Origin: Tetrapisispora phaffii CBS 4417 | Taxonomy: Eukaryota > Ascomycota > Saccharomycetes > Saccharomycetales > Saccharomycetaceae | DNA length: 64,000 nucleotides | Assembly (NCBI RefSeq): GCF_000236905.1 | Contig: NC_016521.1 | Span: 744,001 to 808,000 of the forward strand | Reading direction: 5' to 3' | Shown here: in pieces, positions 20,926-30,117 of the stretch | How positions within the stretch are numbered: position 1 is the first letter of the stretch | Layout: every line of letters starts with the position of its first letter | Notes under the pieces: generated by a model | Told to the model about the DNA's origin: nothing | What the model saw: the letters and a program-made list of their open reading frames with translations, nothing else | Database searches by the model: none | Made by a program: the position numbers and the translations under genes

Positions 20926-21589
20926 GATTATTTAGCGGTTCTAATTTTTCTTTTTCTTTTTGTTTTTCAATTTCTTGAAATTTGAATTGGCAACTTAAAA
21001 GAAAAACAGCCCTTTAAAAATTTCCAATGCACGCTATACTAATAATAGACATAATTATTGAATCAAAAAGGCAGTACAGTGTAGTTCTAATTATCATCTC
21101 TTTATTGTCCCTTAATCATAAAATATAAATAATATACATATAAAACTTGTGTTTGCTTCTGTTAGTATCATCCACATTAACCCTTGCTTTCAGTTACTCT
21201 CTCTCACTCTCTATATGTAGCATTGCGTGTGCGAGGGCGACGCATATTCTATATAATGATTCAATTCATCACAACGACATATTATCAAAAATAATATGCA
21301 GCTGTATGTCAATCAATAAAATCATTACGTCCATATAAACACCTTCTAGTGTTGTGATCAAATGGTTTTCTTTCAATTTTTTTTTGGATTTAATATCATT
21401 TATTTATTCAATACGAATTCATAACTCCTTGAAAATATACATACCTTATTTTTGGCTTCTTTTCAGTTTAAGTTCCTTGTTATATAGAAATAGACTCAGT
21501 AGACAATGAAGTATATATACCAACAATTAATTCATTTCACGTAATAAATAAATACATAAATAAAATATATTAAAGTAATAAATAACACT

Positions 21590-21592
<3 letters not shown>

Positions 21593-21622
<30 letters not shown>
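21593..21622. repeat. (AT)15 microsatellite
   Basis: Thirty bases of uninterrupted alternating A and T, self-complementary and likely length-variable between strains. Confidence 0.95.
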
Positions 21623-21624
<2 letters not shown>

Positions 21625-21807
21625 TATTCATTATGCGTTAAGGCCACAGCGGGAGAAAAGTTAAAAACAAAAGATTGTCCTATTGCAGTTTACCATAACA
21701 TAATGGAAAACAACTGTACACGACGATAAAAAAAGACAAGAAAAAATTACACGCGTCTAGAGAACAATTACTATTCAACCTCTCCCCACCCCCCACCTCA
21801 TAATTGA

Positions 21808-21826
21808 CGGGCGGTCAGGTCGCCCG
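21808..21826. other. GC-rich hairpin after a C-rich tract
   Basis: CGGGCG (21808-21813) pairs with CGCCCG (21821-21826) around a 7-base loop. The preceding 21781-21798 is almost all C and T. Such a GC island is unusual in this AT-rich gap; its role is unknown. Confidence 0.5.
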
Positions 21827-22261
21827 ATCACTCTCAGACACAATAATCTCCCTCTATACTACATGGTTAAAAATTATTTATAGTAGTGATCATTTTATTA
21901 TTTTCCCGTTCTATGTGTGTTTTTGGTTTGATGCCTCCCAAGGAAAAGCTACATGTTCATATTGTTGTTTCATATACATTTACGTTCTTATTATTACCGT
22001 TTCTAGATGGTTTTATGGTTGCATCCTACATGACAACCTCACCGTGTAACTTTTGAGTAGCGAATCCTGATATCTATTGTGGTCGTCTGCTTGCTGAAAC
22101 TTGTTCTGTCTGTAAGTGTTTATCTCTGTATATTTCTAGATAACTATTATTTCTGGAAAAAAAGCAGTAGTTTTACGCAATGTTAATTTGAAAATTTAGA
22201 GTATATATAAAAATAAGGCATATATGGATGCAACAAATTTTACAGTTTGTGTAAAATAACT

Positions 22262-22333
22262 GGTTTTATAGTGTAGTGGTTATCACTGTCGGTTTTGATC
22301 CGACCAACCCCGGTTCGAATCCGGGTAAGACCT
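22262..22333 (+). tRNA. tRNA-Gln, anticodon UUG
   Basis: The 72-base gene folds as a cloverleaf. GGTTTTA at the 5' end pairs with TAAGACC before the discriminator T. The anticodon stem GTCGG/CCGAC encloses the loop TTTTGAT, with anticodon TTG at 22295-22297. The T arm is CCCGG-TTCGAAT-CCGGG and includes the B box GGTTCGAATCC; the A box is in the D arm (TAGTGTAGTGGTTA). It closely matches the S. cerevisiae tRNA-Gln(UUG) gene as I recall it, apart from the anticodon-stem pair. There is no intron. It reads CAA codons. Confidence 0.97.
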
Positions 22334-22339
22334 TTTTTT
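22333..22339 (+). terminator. RNA polymerase III terminator of tRNA-Gln
   Basis: A run of seven T residues begins at the last base of the tRNA, the standard Pol III stop signal. Confidence 0.9.
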
Positions 22340-22490
22340 ATTTTTGATAGTCTCGATTAATATACCAATTGTCTTATTCACGAAGCTATTTATTTATATT
22401 CACTAAATCGCCCCCATCCTGTAAGGTAAGATAATTTTAATTCTATCATTTTTACTGTTAACAATACTAAAGTTTATATAATATGACTGT

Positions 22491-25400
22491 CTAATACTCA
22501 TCAAGATTAGTGTGGATGAGATTGTGTTTTTCAAGGTAATCAATATAACTTGCCCACAATTTCGTGTCTTTTTTAAGTATATTTTTATTACCAATCATAA
22601 TTAAACCATGTTTGGCTCTCGTCAATGCAACATTCATTCTTCTCTTATCACTAACAAAACCAATTTTATTTTCTTTATTGTTTCTAACACAAGAAAATAT
22701 AATAAACCCTTTTTCATGACCTTGGAATGAATCAATTGTAGAAATAAAAACTCCATTTATAATATTGATTGTGTTGACTTTATTTCCATCATTTGATAAA
22801 CCACTAGTCTTTGCTCTTAACCTACTATTCAATAGGTCAAGGTCATCAACTTCTCTCTCCATCTCAAGTCTTTCAGGATTGACTACGAGATCTTTTTGTA
22901 ACGTTTCCGAAATAAGATCCCTTTGAGCAGAATATGGAGTGATGATACCGATTTCTGTACGAGGAACATTCTTCTCCAAAATTAATCTATAAATAAACTT
23001 CACAATTTCCTTAACTTCATGCTTATTGGTGTAAGTAAAACCTCTAGAGCCTCTGTTATAATTAAATACTTTGTTTTCCAAACCTTTATCGCATTGATGG
23101 AAATATAAAGGATGCTCAATACCTGGCCATTTCTTTTGCTCTTCTGTGACACCATCAAGTAATTTATTATCATAGAACTTTTCAATTGGGAACCGGCTGA
23201 TTTGAGGATGCATTCTGTATTGAGTATCTAACATATGAGGATTTTTGTAAGAACCGTTCAATAAGATTCTTTCAAATAAAGACATCTCCAACTGTGGCAC
23301 ATTACTAAAGCTTGATAATTGCTTTTCATCTCCAACAAATACAAATGTACGAATACCAGGCAAGGATAGTGGAACTAATGTAGACATTTCTGAGGACTGG
23401 GTCGCTTCATCCATTATAACAACAGGAACTTCCTTAATAGATTTTAATTGACGACCACCGGCAGCAATGTTAGTCGTTAACAAAATTTGTGCTTGTGATA
23501 CATATCTATCTGATATATTGTTCTGTTCAGTCATCAACTTATTTAACTGATTTTTGGAGACATCCTTAATCCTCCCAGAACGTACTTTTATTAAAGTGTC
23601 TATCCCATTTTCCGATAATTGATCATTTACAATATTATGTAAACAAATTTTACCAAGCGGGTGATCTTTACCATATTGTTGTTCTTTACCCTCAGATAAA
23701 ATTCTTAATATCTTTATATCTGGTTTTGATTCCAATAATTTCTCAGCAATATTATCAATTGCAATATTACTAGCAGCAACACACAAAATAGGAAATGAAT
23801 TAAAGTTTTTAATCATTTGTAAAATTATTTCCTCGATAGTAGAAGTTTTACCAGTACCTGGAGGTCCTTGTAAAATTGTTATGCTATTATTAAGAACGTG
23901 CTGGATAGCTGATTTTTGAGAATCGTTAAGCGTTTCCTTTGAAAATTGAATTCTATTTTTGAAATCAATTTGTCTAACAGGCTTAACACCAAGTAACAAA
24001 GCAACAAAGCGCTGATTTTTAATACTTGTCATTGCAAACATAATTCTGTTTGTTTGGGCAGAACATGGTAAAATTTTGAATTCTTCATTTCGTCTTGTGT
24101 TAGGTAACTTTTGGTTGTTCCAGTAAAATAATTCCAACAATATTTGAATGTTACCTCTTCTAGAGGCAACTTCCTTAACATAACAATACCAGACTTGAGT
24201 TTCTTCTTGGTTGGATAACATGATAACTTGTCTATTGATAAAAGGTAGTACACCCAGTTTTGCAAATGTTGGTGATAACATTTTTTCAATTTCAGGATTA
24301 TTATTTTGTTTAATATGAATGACAAATACTCTTTCGGTATCTTTTCTTGGCCATATTATTTCAAAATTTTGTATAAAATCTGCTTCAAGTTTTTGTTCCA
24401 GGAATAAAGCATGGGAAAAATTCAAGAAATAGGATTCTAAATCTGCATATGTCATCTGTGGTATATATTTTGTGAATTCTTTTATTGGAACACCTTCTTC
24501 AATTTCTTCTACTTTATTATTACTGTTATTTGTTTTTTTAGCTTCCTTTACTTTATCTGCTGAATTATTTCCATTACCCTTAGTTGCATTCGAAGTAACT
24601 CTTTTGGATATTTCATCACGTATTTTTTCGGATTGGTTTCTATTTCCAGTGTTTTTAGTGCTTTTGCCATCATTTTCCTTTGTATTTGAATATTTTTTAT
24701 TCTTTTCATTTGAGTCACCTTTTTTTGGTAATGATTTATTGTCCAATTTTACTGATTTTGGACCATTTGCAACACTATTTGAGTCCTCATGAGATTTAAA
24801 TGTAAAATTAGAAGAAGTATTTTTGTTTCCCTTCTTATCGGGTTTGGACCTAAACTCAGCTCGTTCTTGTCTTGCTGATGTATTGTTCACCTTTTTTGCA
24901 GGCGAATTTATAGTTTTTACCCCATGGCTTTTATCTGATCTATTTGATGACGTTTTTAAGTTTCTTGAGCTTTTAGCAATAGTTGCGTTCGCGGAGCTCT
25001 GTCTTTTGGAAGAAGTAGAAGCATTATTGTTTTGTCTTAATGTAGATGGTTTTGTTTGCGATTTTGAACTTGACATTGATGATATGCTCTGTCCAAATGA
25101 TTTTGAAGTAGGAATTAATTTACTAGGGGTAGGAGAACTGGAAGATGCTCTTATTCCTTTGAATGAATCTAGACTAATGGAGTTTGTACTTTCGATTATA
25201 TTATTCATTTTTTTTGTTTCATAAGCACGCTTTGCCATTTGTTCATGCACAGTCAATACTTTTTTTGGTTTACCTTCGCCTTTTTTCCCTTTATCTCTAC
25301 CCTTCTTTTTACCTCTACCCATTTTCCTTCCTTTTCTTTTTTGTACTTTATTGACTTTCTTAGTTTCTGGTATACCTAAAAACAAATAAAGGAATCTTCC

Positions 25401-25892
25401 ACTACTTTCTGATATATAGTCATTCAGGAGAGTCTTTCTATTAACTGATTCTTTTTGCAAACATTGATCACATAATACATTTTTACGAGAATTAACATTT
25501 AAATGCGATTCTTTACCACAATTTCCACAAACGCAATCCCTAACTTTCAAGTAATTTGACCAGCTCTTCAAGATAGACCCATTTGACAACGAATAACATG
25601 TGTTGGGCTTTTCATTCTCATTCGCATATTCCTTCTTAAAACAGGTATTACATAATAAAGCCATATCTTCACCACCAAAACGAATAATCTGCAATTGATG
25701 TATATTTGAATCCGAACATTCTTCACAAGAAACATCCTCATCTCTTAAAATATCTGTAATTGCCTTGTGGCGAGTAGATGATAAATGTTTCATCATAGAC
25801 TCTGCATCGAGCACTTGAGAACACGTTAAACATTGAAATTTTGACATATCCTGTTGAGGTTTTCTGGAATTACTACCAATTTGCTTCGACAT
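22491..25892 (-). CDS. ECM32: Ecm32/Mtt1, SF1 (Upf1-like) helicase with N-terminal zinc fingers
   Basis: The first ATG is complementary to 25890-25892 (1133 residues). A second ATG at 25845-25847 gives MSKFQCLTCSQ, which aligns better with the start of S. cerevisiae Ecm32 (1121 residues) and may be the true start. N-terminal zinc fingers include CLTCSQVLDAESMMKHLSSTRH, then CEEC...CNTC and CGNCGKES...CDQC. A basic, Ser/Asn-rich linker covers roughly 165-460. The Upf1-type helicase core has GPPGTGKTST near 675, DEATQSSE near 826, GDEKQLSSF, and a C-terminal VALTRAKHGL. Ecm32 binds release factors eRF1/eRF3 and affects termination efficiency. It lies downstream of the tRNA and diverges from GRX. 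Confidence 0.94.
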   Translation of the reverse strand: MSKQIGSNSRKPQQDMSKFQCLTCSQVLDAESMMKHLSSTRHKAITDILRDEDVSCEECSDSNIHQLQIIRFGGEDMALLCNTCFKKEYANENEKPNTCYSLSNGSILKSWSNYLKVRDCVCGNCGKESHLNVNSRKNVLCDQCLQKESVNRKTLLNDYISESSGRFLYLFLGIPETKKVNKVQKRKGRKMGRGKKKGRDKGKKGEGKPKKVLTVHEQMAKRAYETKKMNNIIESTNSISLDSFKGIRASSSSPTPSKLIPTSKSFGQSISSMSSSKSQTKPSTLRQNNNASTSSKRQSSANATIAKSSRNLKTSSNRSDKSHGVKTINSPAKKVNNTSARQERAEFRSKPDKKGNKNTSSNFTFKSHEDSNSVANGPKSVKLDNKSLPKKGDSNEKNKKYSNTKENDGKSTKNTGNRNQSEKIRDEISKRVTSNATKGNGNNSADKVKEAKKTNNSNNKVEEIEEGVPIKEFTKYIPQMTYADLESYFLNFSHALFLEQKLEADFIQNFEIIWPRKDTERVFVIHIKQNNNPEIEKMLSPTFAKLGVLPFINRQVIMLSNQEETQVWYCYVKEVASRRGNIQILLELFYWNNQKLPNTRRNEEFKILPCSAQTNRIMFAMTSIKNQRFVALLLGVKPVRQIDFKNRIQFSKETLNDSQKSAIQHVLNNSITILQGPPGTGKTSTIEEIILQMIKNFNSFPILCVAASNIAIDNIAEKLLESKPDIKILRILSEGKEQQYGKDHPLGKICLHNIVNDQLSENGIDTLIKVRSGRIKDVSKNQLNKLMTEQNNISDRYVSQAQILLTTNIAAGGRQLKSIKEVPVVIMDEATQSSEMSTLVPLSLPGIRTFVFVGDEKQLSSFSNVPQLEMSLFERILLNGSYKNPHMLDTQYRMHPQISRFPIEKFYDNKLLDGVTEEQKKWPGIEHPLYFHQCDKGLENKVFNYNRGSRGFTYTNKHEVKEIVKFIYRLILEKNVPRTEIGIITPYSAQRDLISETLQKDLVVNPERLEMEREVDDLDLLNSRLRAKTSGLSNDGNKVNTINIINGVFISTIDSFQGHEKGFIIFSCVRNNKENKIGFVSDKRRMNVALTRAKHGLIMIGNKNILKKDTKLWASYIDYLEKHNLIHTNLDEY

Positions 25893-26613
25893 TTTCAATG
25901 CATCAGTCTATTCCAAGTTTTAATATAATGAAGATATGTAATTTATTACATATATTATATATACCTTAAAAACATTCTTCTATTAACTACATAATCTGTA
26001 ATGGAAAATTTCACTATTAATTAATTGTTCCTGATGACATTAATGAATTTTTCAGCCGCTATCAAGCCCGCCTGTGCACGTGACAAATTAAAGGTTATCT
26101 CGTTTCTCTTCGCAAGTATGATCACAGGTTATATAGTGTCAATTAACACACTACAAACATACAGATATAGAGATATAACAATATCTTTAAATTTTGCATT
26201 ACAGACATAATGTTAACTAAACGCATTACAGGTACTGAATTATTTAGAAGATTATATCCTCTTATTGCATATAATTTATTTATAACTCACAAGTTTCTCC
26301 TGACAAACTGTTCTTGATGGGCTTATTTGTTTGGAAAATGAAGGGCTTCTACTAACAAACCACGTAGAAATGCCTTTTGATTAATTACCAAATGCTAAAA
26401 GTTTAAGGTGAAAAAGTACAAAAATTGAAAAACTAAGAATATTGAAAACTTTACTGCACACAATTTAAGATATACTTAATTAATAATAGATTTGATATTA
26501 TAAATATCTATCTATATATATATATATATATAACTGACATTCGTGTAATCCTTAATATCTATATTAAGAACCGTAAAAGAGAACTCAGACCACCAGTATT
26601 ATAGATATATACA
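25893..26613. other. Divergent promoter region ECM32 / GRX
   Basis: The 721 bases contain a Cbf1-type box CACGTGAC at 26077-26084 and a TA run ending about 80 bases before the GRX start (near 26513-26532). A short frame at 26025-26210 starts with TTG and is not called. TMT1 lies between these genes in S. cerevisiae; no trace is visible. Confidence 0.5.
26077..26084 (-). promoter_or_regulatory. Cbf1-type E-box between ECM32 and GRX
   Basis: CACGTGAC, preceded by GC exactly as in the site at 20918. It lies 185 bases from the first ECM32 ATG and 530 bases from the GRX ATG. Confidence 0.35.
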
Positions 26614-27363
26614 ATGGCAGTAATAAGTATTAATGACCAAGATCAGTTCACTAAACTAACCACTACTGAAGCAAACGGTCGTTTGATTTGTTTGTATTTG
26701 TACACAAATTGGGCAGAACCATGTAAAGTTATGACGGAAGTTTTTCAAACCTTGAGTGAGGATCCAACTAATTCTAATATTTTGTTTCTATCTACAGATG
26801 CCGATGAATTCAGTGAAATTGCAGAACTATTCAATGTATCTGCTGTTCCTTATTTTATTATTATTCAAAACGAAACTATACTAAATGAAATATCAGGTGC
26901 TGATCCAAAGGAATTCATAGCTGCATTAGATCAATGCAAGAAGCAATTAGAGGATGGTAATCTCAATTCAAAAGAAGAAGCAACATCGAATCAAAATGGT
27001 AATGATGATGCCGATGAAGGTGAAGATGAAGGTGAAAATGAAGAGACAGAAGAAGAATTAAATGAAAGATTAACTAAATTAACACGAGCAGCACCAGTAA
27101 TGTTATTCATGAAAGGTAACCCAACAGAACCAAAATGTGGGTTTTCAAGACAACTTGTTGGTATTTTAAGAGAATATCAACTAAGGTTTGGTTTTTTTGA
27201 TATTTTAAAAGATGATTCTGTAAGACAAGGTTTGAAGAAATTTTCTGACTGGCCAACGTTCCCACAACTATATATCAATGGTGAATTCCAAGGTGGTTTA
27301 GATATCATTAAAAGGTCATTAGAAGAGGACAATGATTTTTTTCAAAATGCCCTTGAGTCATGA
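26614..27363 (+). CDS. GRX3/4: Monothiol glutaredoxin with thioredoxin-like N-domain (GRX3/GRX4)
   Basis: The 249 residues match the multidomain Grx3 (250) and Grx4 (244). Residues 1-105 form a thioredoxin-like domain whose active site is reduced to one cysteine (NWAEPCKVM) but keeps the cis-proline VSAVPYF. An acidic linker follows (about 125-150). The glutaredoxin domain has the monothiol CGFS site at Cys175-Ser178 and the glutathione-binding [19 protein letters not shown]. Grx3/4 bind a [2Fe-2S] cluster with glutathione and Fra2, deliver iron in the cytosol, and shut off the regulon factors Aft1/Aft2. Only one of the two S. cerevisiae paralogs is in the window; which one cannot be decided. 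Confidence 0.94.
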   Translation: MAVISINDQDQFTKLTTTEANGRLICLYLYTNWAEPCKVMTEVFQTLSEDPTNSNILFLSTDADEFSEIAELFNVSAVPYFIIIQNETILNEISGADPKEFIAALDQCKKQLEDGNLNSKEEATSNQNGNDDADEGEDEGENEETEEELNERLTKLTRAAPVMLFMKGNPTEPKCGFSRQLVGILREYQLRFGFFDILKDDSVRQGLKKFSDWPTFPQLYINGEFQGGLDIIKRSLEEDNDFFQNALES

Positions 27364-27610
27364 TTTCAATATTATATCAAACACATATATAATATGTAAT
27401 TAAACAATTAATCATTAATACATAGCAGTACATTTACGAACAGCTTTTTCTATTGGTATTAAACCCGATAGGTCAAGAATTACTTTTACGTAATTAGTTA
27501 ATTACATAAAAGTGACGGAAATTTTAATATAATAACAATGTTTGTTTTTAGTTATTCATGTAAAGTGTGATATATGCGCCATGAAAAATATAAAGATATC
27601 ATGTAACTAC

Positions 27611-29683
27611 CTATAGATCATCTAGATCAGAATCTGACAGTGATTCATTTATTCTTTTTGAATTAAGTTCTTTCGTCAATGGTTTTTTTTGCGAAAGAAT
27701 TTCATATAAAGAGTCATCTTCGTCCTCATCAAGATGTGAAGTTTCAGCAACGTGTGTTTTGTTTAAAAACTCTCCATCTGATGAATCAATAATTGGGTCA
27801 TCCTCGAAATCTGCTTCTTTATCTAATTCCACATTGGATATGTCAAGTTCATAACGATTTGTAAGAAAATTATTGTCATATTTCTCAGAAAGTACTTTTA
27901 GTCTTGATTGCTTCTGTTCCATTAAATTAGTTATGGACTGAGGTAGCTTCAAGCTTTCATCATCTACCGTTGACATAACCTCTTCATTGCTTATTATTTT
28001 TATATCACCTCCAAATCTGTTTAATAGGTCAACATTTTCATCAATTTTGAAGTAGTCTTTATTCTTTTCTATTATTTCTGCCTTTCTTCTTCTAGAAGCC
28101 TTTGAATCAGATAATGTTTCTAAATAATACGCCAATGATTTCTTTTTGAAATTCCTTATCTTTTTAATATATGGTGAATAATAACTATCATACAAAATGG
28201 TATTGTACATCGATTTTGACTCCTGGTACTTGTACATGGAAACATTCATGTAATCCTCCGATTCAATAATGAATTCTTGTTGCAATCTTTTAATTTTCCA
28301 TTCTCTTGAGAACTTAGGTTTTCCACTTTGATGATCTTTCGATTTAAATTGATCATACGAGTATCTAATTAACCTAGCCGAATGCTCTAGTAACTCTACA
28401 CTAGTATCATATCGATCCGAAAGACTTAGTGCATCTGTAATTGTTGAAGCCATGTCAATAGAAAATTTCCCTTTATTAGGCACATCATAATTTTCTAACA
28501 ACCCTAATTTAAAATTATTACTATTTACTAAATTACTAGACCCTTGAAATAAATCATTTATCAGTTCATTGTCATCGGATATTTCTTTGGAACCATGTAT
28601 GATTTTACCAATTGCATGGAAGAAGGATATAGCCTCATTTCTCGTAAACATTGATAAATTAGTAGATGACGATGCCCAAAACTCGAATGCTGCAATCGAA
28701 GAACGAAGGTCTCCGGATATTAAAGATAACTCCTTAATAAATAGTTCTTTAACTTCCCATTTATTGTTCTGTTTTAATAAATCTTTGTTCTCAGTCGCAA
28801 GCATAGTCAAGTGTTTTTTCATTAGAGTCGCATTGATTGGATTAAACTTCAACCTTTTTAGCCTTGGATTATTCAATAACTCTCTTCCTAAAACTGTTTC
28901 TGCATTAAATATAGTATCTACGCTAAAGGAATTTATGTTACTTTTTTCAGTTGATTTTATCTCACACTCAGTCAAACAAACCACAAGAGGAGGAAGCCTG
29001 GCGTCATTACTATATAACCACTCCTCTAAAGACTTTCTAAATGCCATTCTTGTATCCATATGAAATATGTTGGGGAGTTCTTCCACTAATATAAGTGACA
29101 AGTTATTACCTGTTTTATATTTTGCATTTCTCAGAAATTGGTCAAAGCTATTAACAGTCGATGAATTGAGCTCAATTGTATCATTTTCATATTTGGTTAT
29201 AAATTGGTTAGAGTTAATATCAGGTGACGAAAATGAGCGAAGAGATGTATAAACGCCTTGATTAAATCTGTATCTAGGAATTAATTTTTCTGCCAATTTT
29301 TCAATTATTGTACTCTTGGATGACCCACTAGGACCTGTAATCAATAAGACTCGAGTAGAGCTTCTACCACTTAACATATTTTCTAATTCATTCTTTACAT
29401 CCTCTAACTTTCTTTTATGAATTACAACATCCTCTAAAGTTTTAGGAGAATACTTAGAATACCAAGGTATGCTCTCGATATTATACTTAGGCTCATCATT
29501 AGCTTCGTTTCTTATCATCGTACCTCCATTATCAGACTGTCCAGTTTCAGTTTTCTTTCTAGCAGTATTAATGTATCTGTTTCTATTGTTAGTTTTAGTT
29601 GGAGATGCTGGTTTTGAAGTATTCCATGTGACATTTTGAGATTGCAATGAGCTTAGTCCTCTCTGAAGAGTTGGTCTTTCCAT
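27611..29683 (-). CDS. RAD24: Rad24, checkpoint clamp loader large subunit
   Basis: The 690-residue protein (659 in S. cerevisiae) is an RFC-type AAA+ ATPase. After a short N-terminal tail it reads PWYSKYSPKTLEDVVIHKRKLEDV, the conserved entry of Rad24/Rad17. Walker A is GPSGSSKST near residue 115, and the Walker B region reads LSLILVEELPN. SLISGDLRSSIAAFEFW is the sensor-2 region. The C-terminal tail is rich in Asp, Glu and Ser and ends DSDLDDL. With Rfc2-5, Rad24 loads the 9-1-1 clamp at RPA-coated junctions to activate Mec1. The gene is convergent with GRX (247 bp) and divergent from BRR2. Confidence 0.94.
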   Translation of the reverse strand: MERPTLQRGLSSLQSQNVTWNTSKPASPTKTNNRNRYINTARKKTETGQSDNGGTMIRNEANDEPKYNIESIPWYSKYSPKTLEDVVIHKRKLEDVKNELENMLSGRSSTRVLLITGPSGSSKSTIIEKLAEKLIPRYRFNQGVYTSLRSFSSPDINSNQFITKYENDTIELNSSTVNSFDQFLRNAKYKTGNNLSLILVEELPNIFHMDTRMAFRKSLEEWLYSNDARLPPLVVCLTECEIKSTEKSNINSFSVDTIFNAETVLGRELLNNPRLKRLKFNPINATLMKKHLTMLATENKDLLKQNNKWEVKELFIKELSLISGDLRSSIAAFEFWASSSTNLSMFTRNEAISFFHAIGKIIHGSKEISDDNELINDLFQGSSNLVNSNNFKLGLLENYDVPNKGKFSIDMASTITDALSLSDRYDTSVELLEHSARLIRYSYDQFKSKDHQSGKPKFSREWKIKRLQQEFIIESEDYMNVSMYKYQESKSMYNTILYDSYYSPYIKKIRNFKKKSLAYYLETLSDSKASRRRKAEIIEKNKDYFKIDENVDLLNRFGGDIKIISNEEVMSTVDDESLKLPQSITNLMEQKQSRLKVLSEKYDNNFLTNRYELDISNVELDKEADFEDDPIIDSSDGEFLNKTHVAETSHLDEDEDDSLYEILSQKKPLTKELNSKRINESLSDSDLDDL

Positions 29684-30117
29684 ATACTACAAAAATGTTT
29701 ATAATAGAGTTCAACTTAAATCACTCCCGCTGGATGTTTGCAATATAAACCCTTATCGTCTAACCTGTTATCTTAAATAAATCTGAAGTGATAAGCACGA
29801 CCCAGATTATTAACCTTACAACAGCTATTATTAAATCAAGACAGTAGTCATCTTCATTCTTGAAGTCGGTTTCATGACGCTTATTCTTATGGTACTATTT
29901 ACTGAAATACAAAACTATCGCGTTAAACGAACATTACAGATTTTATAAACTAAGTGAACTTTAAAGCTGATGCATAACAAATTCATTTGCTTATAAAACA
30001 GTTTCTATACAAAAATGGTTTTTAAGTTCAGACTTATAAATATAATCCCTTTCAAAATTAATACATATGTATTATCAACATTAAAAGAAAATACCTTGAA
30101 AGTTCGACCTTGAAAAA
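29684..30117. other. Divergent promoter region RAD24 / BRR2
   Basis: The 434 bases have no gene and no strong motif. No MCB (ACGCGT) element is present here. Confidence 0.5.

Larger units (their letters stand above)
19009..22261. other. 3.25-kb gap between BMH 5' end and tRNA-Gln
   Basis: This is the longest gene-free stretch. The first kilobase is mostly A/T homopolymer runs and should hold the BMH promoter. A Cbf1-type box CACGTGAC lies at 20918-20925. An (AT)15 microsatellite is at 21593-21622. A C-rich tract and a GC-rich hairpin lie at 21781-21826. Short open frames (for example 20248-20526, 92 codons) have no features of real genes. Confidence 0.6.

Noticed and set aside
20830..20930. 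Possible centromere around the CACGTGAC box
   Set aside because: A CDEI-like core is present, but there is no AT-only CDEII of the right length and no CDEIII with its central CCG. The same holds for the box at 26077.
21804..22049. 81-codon plus-strand frame before tRNA-Gln
   Set aside because: It begins with TTG and resembles no known protein.
26025..26400. Possible intron-containing gene between ECM32 and GRX (GTATGA near 26118, CTACTAAC near 26348)
   Set aside because: The first frame starts with TTG and no second exon with coding character follows.
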